This document shows, in pieces, positions 1 through 7,846 of a stretch of DNA of 64,000 nucleotides. Within the stretch, counting starts at the first letter, position 1; every line of letters starts with the position of its first letter. The stretch is taken from contig CAZJVD010000004.1 in the NCBI GenBank assembly GCA_964549505.1, positions 62,001-126,000 of the forward strand, written 5' to 3'. The notes under the pieces are model-generated. The model was not told where the DNA came from. It was given only the letters and a program-made list of their open reading frames with translations, and searched no databases. This stretch comes from CAZJVD01 sp964549505. GTDB lineage: Bacteria; Bdellovibrionota; UBA1018; CAZJVD01. The position numbers and the translations under genes were made by a program.

Positions 1-532
1 GAAGCGTGAACGCGAACATGTCCATTCGGTCGGCCACGACATACGTAAACGGCAGCCGTGTCTCTTTCGGTGCCGTTTCTGAAAAACTTTCCCAGTGATC
101 GCGAACAAACGGAGGCACCTCATCGATGACAAGGACAGGGCCTTGCGGGCGCTCTTTTGTAATCTTTTTCGTGTCGCCCCACTTCTTCTGCTCGAAGTCG
201 ATCGCTTCCTGCGAAAACGTCACTTTCGAGAAGATCTTGAGTACCGGTTGATCAAAATCGTAGGACCGCAGCTTACCGTTCGCCTCGTAGATCAACGTTT
301 CTTCAAGCTCCAATGCGCCGTCCGTCCGTGTGAAACGTGCGCGCACCTCGCGGTGACGATCGGGAAAGCTCTTGCTCTGATAGTCGAAACGATGCGTGAG
401 CTCTGACTTCCTGCCGGACCAGATCTCACCGGTGAAACCAAGACCGCCCCCGCCCGCCCATGCTGACGATGCGAGTACAAAGAACATGCTAATAGAATTT
501 CGAAAAGTACTTACGACTCTCTTCGTTGACAT
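1..532 (-). CDS. Secreted protein of unknown function, C-terminus cut by window edge
   Basis: Reading the minus strand from 532 gives an open frame that runs off the window, about 177 residues visible. The ATG at 532 yields MSTKRVVSTFRNSISMFFVL and then ASSAWA, a normal Sec signal peptide with an n-region of Lys/Arg, a hydrophobic core and an A-x-A cleavage site. The alternative ATG at 487 would leave a signal with no positive charge, so 532 is preferred. The start lies 44 bases inside the 3' end of the PilZ gene, which suggests translational coupling as last visible gene of the amn-mreB-pilZ operon. The mature part is mixed polar and beta-like; I recognise no family. A periplasmic or exported role is inferred from the signal only. 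Confidence 0.7.
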   Translation of the reverse strand, partial: MSTKRVVSTFRNSISMFFVLASSAWAGGGGLGFTGEIWSGRKSELTHRFDYQSKSFPDRHREVRARFTRTDGALELEETLIYEANGKLRSYDFDQPVLKIFSKVTFSQEAIDFEQKKWGDTKKITKERPQGPVLVIDEVPPFVRDHWESFSETAPKETRLPFTYVVADRMDMFAFTL

Positions 533-1271
533 AGCTTTTGATGAACTCGTAATCCTTGCGGTCAAGATTGAGAAACTGCATTCCCATTTTAATACCCTTG
601 AGTCGCGCGTGGAACAAAATCGGTTTCATATAGCGGACCTCGGCGTCGGTTGCGATACGACGACCGCGAACGCGAAAGCTGATGCCCGTCAAAAACAACC
701 CTTCGTGAAAAAGGACATCTTCGACGTCATCGAGGATCACGCTCATCCCGCCAGGGCTGATATCAAAAATCTTCTTTGTGAATGTCGCACTCGCATCCGA
801 TGGATGCGCGCACTCCATCTTGATCAAGTAGCCATCCGGAATAGGGAGCCGGAAGTCCTTTCGTCGTTGGACTTTGTACACCTTCTCCGGTGCCGCAAAC
901 TTGAGGCCCTCGATAGGGTCATACCCGAGGTACCTTGTGTGAAAAAACACATGGGCGGTGGTCAGAGCGACACTGAAGTAGCATTCGGCCTCAGGTGATT
1001 TCGCGATCTCGCGTTCGAAACTTGCGCGATCAAACTCGGGGGGCGACCAAGCGTAAAGGCCCATGTACTTGCCGCCTTCGACATACGACGAGAGATGCGT
1101 CGCCAGCTGCATTTCTTGCCCTTTGGTCCAAAGAATCGTCGTTGCAAACGACTTCACACCTTGGCGTAGGAACCCGCGTGATTCGCCGTCGTCTTTGACG
1201 AGCACAAAGTCGACGGGGATTTTCTTGGCTTGCTCTTTTTTCTCTTGATCGGATTTCGACGCAGCTTTCAC
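489..1271 (-). CDS. PilZ-domain c-di-GMP-binding protein
   Basis: 260 residues. The C-terminal half carries the two PilZ signatures: RRKDFR at residues 136-141 (the RxxxR arginine loop) and DISPGG at 170-175 (the D/NxSxxG motif). Together these bind cyclic-di-GMP in this family. The N-terminal about 120 residues are an unassigned beta-rich region, as in YcgR-type two-domain effectors; no signal peptide or membrane segment is seen, so it is likely cytoplasmic. The start is 11 bases after mreB stops, in the same direction. Being next to mreB suggests a c-di-GMP input to envelope growth or motility, but that is inference. The family is confident, the target is unknown. Confidence 0.88.
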   Translation of the reverse strand: MKAASKSDQEKKEQAKKIPVDFVLVKDDGESRGFLRQGVKSFATTILWTKGQEMQLATHLSSYVEGGKYMGLYAWSPPEFDRASFEREIAKSPEAECYFSVALTTAHVFFHTRYLGYDPIEGLKFAAPEKVYKVQRRKDFRLPIPDGYLIKMECAHPSDASATFTKKIFDISPGGMSVILDDVEDVLFHEGLFLTGISFRVRGRRIATDAEVRYMKPILFHARLKGIKMGMQFLNLDRKDYEFIKSYVNEESRKYFSKFY

Positions 1272-1282
1272 AGAGTCGCCGC

Positions 1283-2314
1283 TTAGATTACGGTGACCTT
1301 CCTGAGAAGATCGATGTCTTGAAGAGCTTTACCCGACCCGCGAACGACGCAGGTCAGAGGATCTTCAGCAAGCGCGACGGGAAGACCCGTCTTTTCTTTG
1401 ATTAAAATATCCAAGTTGGCGAGCAACGAGCCACCACCGGCTAAGATGATGCCGTTATCAACGATGTCAGCAGCGAGTTCAGGCGGCGTGCGTTCAAGAG
1501 CCGTCTTGATCGCATCAACGACCGCTGAAACAGGTTCCGCCAAAGCGTCACGAATTTCCTCGGAGTTTACTTCGATCGTCTTTGGTGCGCCCGAGATGAG
1601 ATCACGGCCTTTGACTTCGTAGACTTTTTCTTCTTCAAACGGATAGGCACAACCGATTCCAAGCTTAATCTGTTCCGCCGTTCGTTCACCGATCAAGAGC
1701 GAATACTTGCGCTTGATATACTGAGCAATAGCGTCGTCGAACTTGTCGCCGGCTACGCGTACGGAGCGAGAGTAAACAATCCCACCGAGTGAAATCACAG
1801 CGACTTCGGTGGTGCCACCGCCAATGTCGACGATCATGTTACCGCTCGGTTCGCGGATCGGCAGTCCTGCGCCGATCGCCGCGGCCATCGGTTCTTCGAT
1901 GAGATAAACTTCACGAGCGCCCGCTGATTGCGCCGATTCTTTAACGGCGCGCTTTTCTACCTGTGTGATTCCAAACGGAATGCAGATGATAATGCGCGGA
2001 CGAATGAACGTTTTCTTCTCGTTGGACTTGTTGATGAAGTATTTAAGCATCGATTGCGTGACTTCGAAGTCAGCAATCACGCCGTCTTTCAGAGGACGGA
2101 TAGCCTGGATCGAACCAGGTGTTCGACCGAGCATGTCTTTCGCTTCTTTTCCGACGGCCAGTATTTTTGTTTGTCCGCGAGCGTTTCGATGAACGGCAAC
2201 GACACTGGGCTCATTGATGATGATGCCGCGATCACGTGCGAAAACGAGCGTGTTTGCTGTGCCTAGATCAATGGCTAGATCGTTTGAAAAAAAGTCTAAG
2301 ATCTTCTTCAGCAT
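1283..2314 (-). CDS. mreB: Rod-shape-determining actin homologue MreB
   Basis: 343 residues, the usual MreB length. The actin-fold nucleotide motifs are all present: phosphate-1 DLGTANTLVF near residue 17, phosphate-2 VDIGGGTTEVAV near 160, and the adenosine motif GIILAGGGSLLAN near the C-terminus. MreB polymerises under the inner membrane and positions the elongation peptidoglycan machinery. It is preceded by amn (16-base gap) and followed by the PilZ gene (11-base gap). The usual mreC/mreD partners do not follow here, so they must lie elsewhere. Nothing looks truncated. Confidence 0.98.
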   Translation of the reverse strand: MLKKILDFFSNDLAIDLGTANTLVFARDRGIIINEPSVVAVHRNARGQTKILAVGKEAKDMLGRTPGSIQAIRPLKDGVIADFEVTQSMLKYFINKSNEKKTFIRPRIIICIPFGITQVEKRAVKESAQSAGAREVYLIEEPMAAAIGAGLPIREPSGNMIVDIGGGTTEVAVISLGGIVYSRSVRVAGDKFDDAIAQYIKRKYSLLIGERTAEQIKLGIGCAYPFEEEKVYEVKGRDLISGAPKTIEVNSEEIRDALAEPVSAVVDAIKTALERTPPELAADIVDNGIILAGGGSLLANLDILIKEKTGLPVALAEDPLTCVVRGSGKALQDIDLLRKVTVI

Positions 2315-2330
2315 TCGGTTGCCCGCGGCC

Positions 2331-3161
2331 TTACCATTTCAAGTGTCGGATATGTTCTCCGCGCACTTTGATTTCACTCATCGCGCGAAGTCCAATCTCA
2401 AGGTGCTCATCCGTGAACTTTCGAAACACAGACTTGGACGACTTCAGCGTCTTGATTCCCCCCCGCCTGAGCGGAGTATCAGAAACAAGGAGAAGCGCAC
2501 CGATCGGAACGCGACACGCAAAACCTGTAATAAAGAGAGTTGCACATTCCATGTCAATCGCCAAGGTACGTTCTAGGTGAAGTGCATCCTTGAACTTTTG
2601 ATCGAACTCCCAAAAGCGGTAGTCCGTCGTGTGAACCACGCCGGTGCGGTAGTCGTGACCGCGTTCGACGAGGATTTGTGAAACGAACTTCTGAATCTTG
2701 AAGGTCGGGAGCGCAGGCACCTGTGGGGGCATAAAATGCCGCGATGCGCCTTCGCCGCGAATCGCTGCGGTCGGAAGGATAAAGGACCCCACCTTGAGTG
2801 CACGATGCAGCCCGCCACACATTCCCAACATGAGTACAGCCTTCGGATCGGCGACGCGTAGGAGCTCAATCACGATGGCAGCCGTGGGGGCGCCAATTGA
2901 GAAATTCACGATCGAAACCGCATGCTTTCGGCTGTGGGCGGCGGTCATGGCTGAGCCGCGTGTGTGCTCGTCGCCCCATAGGTTTCCGAAACGTTCGACA
3001 TAATGCTCGAAGTTCGTGAGGATGATCTGCTTCTGAAACTTTTCAGGCGCGCTTCCGGTGTAACGTTCGAGCATGTCCCGTGCGACCTTCATTTTTGGAG
3101 TTGCGACTCCCGGTTCGAGGTAGACAAGCGGGGATATGTTGCGGCGCAAGGACTTCTTCAT
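2331..3161 (-). CDS. amn: AMP nucleosidase, short form
   Basis: 276 residues, corresponding to the catalytic phosphorylase-fold part of AMP nucleosidase without the N-terminal regulatory domain of the roughly 480-residue E. coli enzyme. Visible motifs are MLGMCGG at 111-117, DMECATLF at 203-210 (the nucleoside-phosphorylase ribose-binding signature) and SDTP at 227-230 with the likely catalytic Asp. The reaction is AMP to adenine plus ribose 5-phosphate in the cytoplasm. It is the first gene of the mreB operon and is divergent from an aldolase gene. A generic nucleoside phosphorylase is the main alternative, but the fit to short Amn proteins is better. Confidence 0.85.
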   Translation of the reverse strand: MKKSLRRNISPLVYLEPGVATPKMKVARDMLERYTGSAPEKFQKQIILTNFEHYVERFGNLWGDEHTRGSAMTAAHSRKHAVSIVNFSIGAPTAAIVIELLRVADPKAVLMLGMCGGLHRALKVGSFILPTAAIRGEGASRHFMPPQVPALPTFKIQKFVSQILVERGHDYRTGVVHTTDYRFWEFDQKFKDALHLERTLAIDMECATLFITGFACRVPIGALLLVSDTPLRRGGIKTLKSSKSVFRKFTDEHLEIGLRAMSEIKVRGEHIRHLKW

Positions 3162-3179
3162 CAGCTTTATAGTGTAGAC

Positions 3180-3208
3180 TTGCGCAAAGCGGCAATACTA
3201 GGCATAAA
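3180..3208 (+). promoter_or_regulatory. Candidate sigma-70 promoter of the aldolase/dcw transcript
   Basis: TTGCGC at 3180-3185 and CATAAA at 3203-3208 are separated by 17 bases, 34 bases upstream of the aldolase ATG, in the 80-bp gap divergent from amn. Both hexamers match consensus at four positions or better, so this is a candidate only. Confidence 0.4.
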
Positions 3209-3241
3209 TCTGCGTGCAATGCAGGGTTATTTTCAAAAAAT

Positions 3242-3922
3242 ATGATGAACCGCGAACTCAAGAATGACGTGATTTTCTACTGCCAGCGGATGGACCTGAA
3301 GGGTTGGGTTGCCAATCATGATGGCAACGTTTCGGTTCGCCTCAGTGCCGAACGGTTTCTCGTGACTCCTTCAGGCGTGCCTAAGTTCAAAATTACAGAA
3401 CGCGATCTTCTTGAGGTGAATCTGGGCGGCGAAGTCCTAAGTGGTCATGGCAAAGTGTTTTCAGAATGGGCCTATCATGCGCGCGCGTATCAGGCGCGCT
3501 CCGATGTCCGAGCGGTCGTGCACGCACATCCTGTATGTGCCACGGCGGTCGGGTGCACCGGTCAAGAGATTGGATTGTCGGCATTACCGGAGGCCGTCGT
3601 GAGTCTGGGTGCTGGCGTTCCGTGCGTTCCGTTGCATGTTCCGGGAAACACCGAGGGTGTTGCGATGTTCGCTAAGCTCAGCGAGCACTATCAAGCGCTG
3701 CTCGTTGGCGGTAACGGAGTCTTTGCTTGGGGTGTGGATCTCGAACAAGCATTTTTACGTGTCGAACTTGTGGAGCATGCGGCTTCGATCTTCTTTGAAG
3801 CCAGTCGTTTGGGGTCCACGATTTCTCTAGAAAAAGCAGCCGTCGCCGAGTTGTTAGCAAAACGCGCTAAGGCAGGCCTGGATCGACCGGCGGACCCGGA
3901 TCGCAAACACTGGTTTCCGTGA
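3242..3922 (+). CDS. Class II aldolase/adducin-family protein with a substituted metal ligand
   Basis: 226 residues, the normal size for FucA/AraD/MtnB-like proteins. The catalytic acid is in SEWAYH (E75) and the first two metal ligands are in HAHP (H94, H96). Where the third histidine normally lies (NHG or SHG motif) this protein has GGNGVFAWG, placing Asn158 at that position. Family members cleave or epimerise phosphorylated sugars, or dehydrate methylthioribulose-1-phosphate, with a divalent metal. With one ligand changed, either the Asn coordinates or the activity has altered. ATG 3242 has no clear ribosome binding site; an ATG also follows at 3245. Its stop overlaps the rsmH GTG by 4 bases, so it heads the division operon. 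The substrate is not predictable. Confidence 0.82.
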   Translation: MMNRELKNDVIFYCQRMDLKGWVANHDGNVSVRLSAERFLVTPSGVPKFKITERDLLEVNLGGEVLSGHGKVFSEWAYHARAYQARSDVRAVVHAHPVCATAVGCTGQEIGLSALPEAVVSLGAGVPCVPLHVPGNTEGVAMFAKLSEHYQALLVGGNGVFAWGVDLEQAFLRVELVEHAASIFFEASRLGSTISLEKAAVAELLAKRAKAGLDRPADPDRKHWFP

Positions 3923-4854
3923 AAACTTCGGTACACAGAGGGATTTTGACGAGCGAACTCGTTGCGACTGTGGGCGACGGTCTCGTCGCGCTTGCGGCGT
4001 CCCTGCGTGCGTCCGGAGCGCGCGAGCTTCTCTTTGCCGATGTTACCGGAGGCGGTGGGGATCACACCGAAGCGTGGCTGCGTTTCTTTGCCGATGTTCC
4101 TGCCGTTCGCGTTCTGACAAGCGATCAGGATCCTCTAGCATTGGGGCGCCTTCGAGAAAGATTTGCAACGGAGCTTTCGGGTGGACGCTTGGAGCTTGCG
4201 CGGGCTCGTTTTTCAGAGGCGACCCATCTCTGGGGTGAGCGACTCGTGCTCGGGTGGGTCGCCGATCTTGGGTTTTCCTCCGATCAGTTGGACCACGCCG
4301 ATCGCGGGCTGAGTTTTCGTTCCGAGGGACCGCTCGATATGAGGCTTGATCAAGAACGTTTAGAGATGACCGCCGCAGATTGGTTAGCGCAAGCGAGCGA
4401 AACGGAGATTGCCGATACACTTTATGAGTTGGGCGGGGAGCGCTTTTCGAAGCGGATCGCACATTTGATTGTTTCTGAACGCGCTCGGGGACGAGCACCC
4501 AAGACGACGACCGAGCTTTCGGCAATGGTGGTCCGGGCCACGCCATCCGCCGCGCGTCATGGACGCCTGCACGTGGCGACTCGAACCTTTCAGGCTCTGC
4601 GTATTCGGATCAATCGTGAACTCGAAGAACTCGATTCGCTGCTGGCCAGTGGTATGATGAAATTAGTTTCAGGGGGACGCGCAGGAATCATGACATTTCA
4701 TTCGCTCGAAGATCGACGGGTCAAACAGGCGTTTAAAGCCGAAGGCTTTCGCCCCGTGACCAAAAAACCTATTCGTCCAGGCCGAGAAGAAGCGCGTTCG
4801 AATCCTCGATCGCGAAGTGCAAAGCTTCGCGTGGTGGAAAGGAATCTCGCTTGA
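3919..4854 (+). CDS. rsmH: 16S rRNA m4C1402 methyltransferase RsmH (MraW)
   Basis: 311 residues, typical length. The SAM site appears as FADVTGGGGDHTEAWL near residue 35, a slightly expanded version of the usual GGGGHS loop. The family block SSDQLDHADRGLSF with GPLDMRLD follows near residue 115, and MTFHSLEDRRVKQAF marks the C-terminal conserved segment. It N4-methylates C1402 in the ribosomal decoding centre. It starts with GTG in a GTGA overlap with the aldolase stop and ends in a TTGA overlap with ftsL. mraZ, which usually precedes it, is absent. Confidence 0.96.
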   Translation: MKTSVHRGILTSELVATVGDGLVALAASLRASGARELLFADVTGGGGDHTEAWLRFFADVPAVRVLTSDQDPLALGRLRERFATELSGGRLELARARFSEATHLWGERLVLGWVADLGFSSDQLDHADRGLSFRSEGPLDMRLDQERLEMTAADWLAQASETEIADTLYELGGERFSKRIAHLIVSERARGRAPKTTTELSAMVVRATPSAARHGRLHVATRTFQALRIRINRELEELDSLLASGMMKLVSGGRAGIMTFHSLEDRRVKQAFKAEGFRPVTKKPIRPGREEARSNPRSRSAKLRVVERNLA

Positions 4855-5144
4855 GCGTCGTCGTGCGTGTTCCCAAGCAGACGGTCGTGCCGATTTGGGT
4901 TTGGCCGATTCTGCTGCTCTTTGCCGCGGGTACGATTTGGTTGAGACTGGCCATGGTCAGTACGTCGTATGAAATCGGCCAAACCGATCAGCGCATCGCG
5001 AATGCAAGGCAAGCGAAACAGGATCTGGAGATCGAAGTCGCACGTCTACGATCCCCTCGACACTTGGAAACTTTGGCCCGCGGAAGATTTGGGTTGGAAC
5101 CACCGCGCGCCAATCAAACCATTCGAATGCTCGACCACCGATGA
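4851..5144 (+). CDS. ftsL: FtsL-like bitopic division protein
   Basis: 97 residues: a short N-terminus, one membrane span at about residues 12-34 (WPILLLFAAGTIWLRLAMV), then a heptad-like coiled coil (residues 40-70) and a short tail with GLEPP. That architecture, and the position between rsmH and the division transpeptidase, identify FtsL, which forms the FtsQLB complex and controls FtsWI. The TTG start overlaps the rsmH stop (TTGA). Primary-sequence conservation is low in this family, so the call rests on topology and synteny. Confidence 0.82.
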   Translation: MSVVVRVPKQTVVPIWVWPILLLFAAGTIWLRLAMVSTSYEIGQTDQRIANARQAKQDLEIEVARLRSPRHLETLARGRFGLEPPRANQTIRMLDHR

Positions 5145-5150
5145 AATAAA

Positions 5151-7187
5151 ATGTTCAGAGACCCACTCGAGGTTTACCGCAAACGGATGGTGGTACTGAT
5201 CGCTTGTTGCGCGCTGCTGGCGGGCGCTGTGGCGGGCCGTGCGCTACAAATACAAGTTTTAGGCGACCGGCGCCTGGCAAAAATGGCAGATCGTCAGTTT
5301 CGTTCGACCGTCCTTGTGATGCCCCGTCGCGGTCTGGTTTTGGATCGCAACGGAGCGACGCTGGCGGTGAACAAAGACTCCTTCAGTGTCGCGGCCAACG
5401 CTAAGCGGATCAAAGACAAGAAAAAGATCGCCCGTATTTTGTCGTCGGAACTTCACGTTCCCGCCGCCAGTATCCTTCGTAAACTGACGAGTGGTCGTAG
5501 CTTTGTATGGGTGGAACGTCACATCAGCGATGAACAAGCACTTTCGCTTCAGAATCGTGTCCGCACGGCGGGCAATGCGGATCTTCGCGATGGTCTTTGG
5601 TTAGTAAAAGAAAACAAGCGTGTGTACCCTCACGGCGAAACAGCGGCCCACATTTTAGGCGGTGTGAACATCGACTCTGAAGGAATCGAAGGCGTCGAGC
5701 TCTGGCAGAACGAAAAATTAACAGGAAAAGGCAATCGCTTCACCGCAGTTCGCGATGCTTTGGGGCGATCGGCATTCATCGACGCCGTCAGTGTGCGTGA
5801 TATCAAAGACGGCGAGAACGTCACGCTCACGATCGACACCGCACTACAGTTTGAGGTCGAGGCGGCGCTCAAGGAAGCAGTGGTCACACACGATGCGCGC
5901 GGCGGTTCCGCGATTGTGATGAACGCTGTGACAGGCGAGATTCTAGCGCTTGCCAATCGCCCGGCTTTCAATGCGAACGATCGCTCGGCTCCTACGGAGA
6001 ATCGACGCAATCGAAGTTTCACCGATGGGTTTGAGCCCGGATCTGTGATCAAGCCGATACTGCTCGCGGCGGCTTTGAGTGCAGGGTATTCGCCGAATTT
6101 CCAGATCTTTGGAGGTCTGGGACAGTTTCATATTCAGGGACGAACGATCCGCGAGGCCGAAGCACATGAACGATTTGGAAATCTTGCGATCAAAGACATG
6201 GTGCGTGTTTCGAGCAACGTTGTCGCCGCGAAGTTGGCGCTTCAGATCGGCGCTGCCCGCTACAACGAGACACTTCGTAAGTTAGGTTTTGGATCGAAGA
6301 CCGCCGTTGGATTTCCCGGTGAGATTTCGGGGGTGCTTGCTGACCCTAAGACGTGGTCTCCTATTCGGTTAGCAAACCTGGGTTTTGGGCACGGATTGAT
6401 GACGACTGCGATCCAGATGGCGCGGGCGTATGCGCCGTTTGCGAATGGCGGTTGGTTTGTCGAGCCAAGTCTTGTGCGATCCGAAGTCCCTGGAGATCGA
6501 AAGAAGCCGGAGCGGATTTTCTCACGACAGATTGTCGAAGAAGTCACGCAAGCTCTTGAGGCAGCGACATCGAAAACCGGAACCGGGTCAGCCGCGGTAT
6601 TGCCAGGATTTCGTGTTGCTGGAAAAACGGGAACGGCGCAGCTCTACGATCAACGTCTGAAGAGTTACTCGCGCAAAGACTACATTGCTTCGTTTGTGGG
6701 TTTTCCGGTGCAAGTCGATCCCAAGCTCGTCATCGCCGTTTCGCTCGATCGCCCGATGAAAAAATACTACGGAGCAGAGACCGCGGCCCCTGTCTTTCGT
6801 GAGGTCTTGCGCGCGGCAGTCAATCGCTTAGGTTTGCCGGTTGATGAGAAGCTCGTGGGTAACGATTCGCTGACCGTTTCAGTGTCCGCGCCCGAGCGTG
6901 TTTCAGGATTGTCAGAACACGAACGCGAACGTGAGCGGCGACAGCGCGCGATACAGGAAGTTCTAAATCAACGCCTCGGTTGGGTGGAGACCGACGCAAA
7001 AGGTAAACAGGTCTGGCGTATGCCTTCGCTCACAGGTTTGTCGTCACGCGAAGTCGTTCGCCTCCTTGAAGGGCATGAGATCGCCCTCACCATGAAAGGT
7101 GACGGTGTTGTACGCGAGCAAGTACCGTCGGCGGGTACGTTGATTCGTGACGGTGGGCGAATCAGTGTGCAGCTTGATAGTCCGTAG
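5151..7187 (+). CDS. ftsI: Division-specific penicillin-binding protein FtsI (PBP3) with C-terminal PASTA domain
   Basis: 678 residues. One N-terminal membrane anchor (about residues 12-30) is followed by the pedestal domain and then the transpeptidase. The active-site motifs are S298-V-I-K301 in FEPGSVIKP, S354-S-N356, and K492-T-G494 in AGKTGTAQ. The last 60 residues (from WRMPSLTGLSSREVV) form one PASTA domain, as in Firmicutes/Actinobacteria PBPs and some deltaproteobacterial-type FtsI, but not in E. coli FtsI. It cross-links septal peptidoglycan in the periplasm with FtsW. The start is 6 bases after ftsL. A perfect 20-bp palindrome follows the stop, and the operon is then interrupted by an HNH gene region. 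Confidence 0.96.
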   Translation: MFRDPLEVYRKRMVVLIACCALLAGAVAGRALQIQVLGDRRLAKMADRQFRSTVLVMPRRGLVLDRNGATLAVNKDSFSVAANAKRIKDKKKIARILSSELHVPAASILRKLTSGRSFVWVERHISDEQALSLQNRVRTAGNADLRDGLWLVKENKRVYPHGETAAHILGGVNIDSEGIEGVELWQNEKLTGKGNRFTAVRDALGRSAFIDAVSVRDIKDGENVTLTIDTALQFEVEAALKEAVVTHDARGGSAIVMNAVTGEILALANRPAFNANDRSAPTENRRNRSFTDGFEPGSVIKPILLAAALSAGYSPNFQIFGGLGQFHIQGRTIREAEAHERFGNLAIKDMVRVSSNVVAAKLALQIGAARYNETLRKLGFGSKTAVGFPGEISGVLADPKTWSPIRLANLGFGHGLMTTAIQMARAYAPFANGGWFVEPSLVRSEVPGDRKKPERIFSRQIVEEVTQALEAATSKTGTGSAAVLPGFRVAGKTGTAQLYDQRLKSYSRKDYIASFVGFPVQVDPKLVIAVSLDRPMKKYYGAETAAPVFREVLRAAVNRLGLPVDEKLVGNDSLTVSVSAPERVSGLSEHERERERRQRAIQEVLNQRLGWVETDAKGKQVWRMPSLTGLSSREVVRLLEGHEIALTMKGDGVVREQVPSAGTLIRDGGRISVQLDSP

Positions 7188-7204
7188 AGTCGCGATGGTA
7201 CGCA

Positions 7205-7224
7205 GACTTCCCCCGGGGGAAGTC
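7205..7224. repeat. Perfect 20-bp palindrome downstream of ftsI
   Basis: The sequence from 7205 to 7224 (GACTTCCCCC followed by its exact reverse complement) is a loopless 20-bp palindrome beginning 17 bases after the ftsI stop. There is no T-tract on either side, so it is not a standard intrinsic terminator. It may be a protein-binding site or a cruciform-prone recombination point at the border of the inserted HNH region. Confidence 0.6.
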
Positions 7225-7360
7225 CGGAGTCCAAATTTCAGTCACGCATCCAGTATATTTTCTTGGCGATGGTTTTGTTCGCGAGGGCTTCGCTCGGTGC
7301 TGCTTTTCCGTCTCCAATCGGTGATTGGGCGCAAAGACTGTGTAGTTTGAAGTTCGGTTT

Positions 7361-7500
7361 TCGAGGCCTCTGGGCGGAGAGAGTCAGAGCGACGACCGGG
7401 ATTTAGCTGAGGAAGGTGATGGCGACGATGCGCCGGCGATTGAGATCGCTGACGTCCCGTCACTTGTGCCGGCACAAGTAAGCGTGGAGCACCTCAGATG
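7361..7500 (+). pseudogene. Decayed fragment of an HNH (13E12-type) endonuclease gene
   Basis: An open frame from about 7361 to the TGA at 7498-7500 encodes an acidic linker, then DAPAIEIADVPSLVPAQV and a short unrelated tail. Bases 7426-7480 match bases 8473-8527 inside the intact HNH gene at 54 of 55 positions. The fragment lacks both the N-terminal domain and the HNH motif. It is best read as the remnant of a second, partly deleted copy left by recombination between paralogues. It is not expected to be functional. Confidence 0.7.
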
Positions 7501-7846
7501 AGTGTTTCGCGTGTTTTCACCCCCATCGTCGGCATTTACGACTCTCACGTACGAAGGGCCTTCACACGGAACCACACTCAAGTGGGCAAGTTCTTAAATT
7601 ATTCTTACCCGTGATTTTTTTCTTGCCGATGTTTCTGCGTATGTCGCGGGATCGCGTAAAAACTCCAGCGACAAGACGTTGCAACGCCGTTCTGGCAGTC
7701 GATCGACCACGTTTTTATCTTTCAAATGAAAACAGGCTTCGTTTGAGCAACCGATCGGAACGTGAGCGTAAAACAGCGACACGAAAAACCAGTGGTATGT
7801 TCCTCGGCATTGAATGTGGTCTATTTTTAATGAACGAGGTGTACTG
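7501..7846. other. Gene-free spacer before the HNH gene
   Basis: These 346 bases contain no frame with a plausible start, ribosome binding site and coding character. An A/T-rich patch near 7590-7615 and a TTGAAT near 7810 could belong to a promoter for the downstream gene, but no convincing -35/-10 pair was found. It continues the debris zone between ftsI and the HNH gene. Confidence 0.4.

Noticed and set aside
95..406. Plus-strand open frame of about 100 residues at the left edge
   Set aside because: It is antisense to a longer minus-strand gene with a good signal peptide and operon position; its own composition is not convincing.
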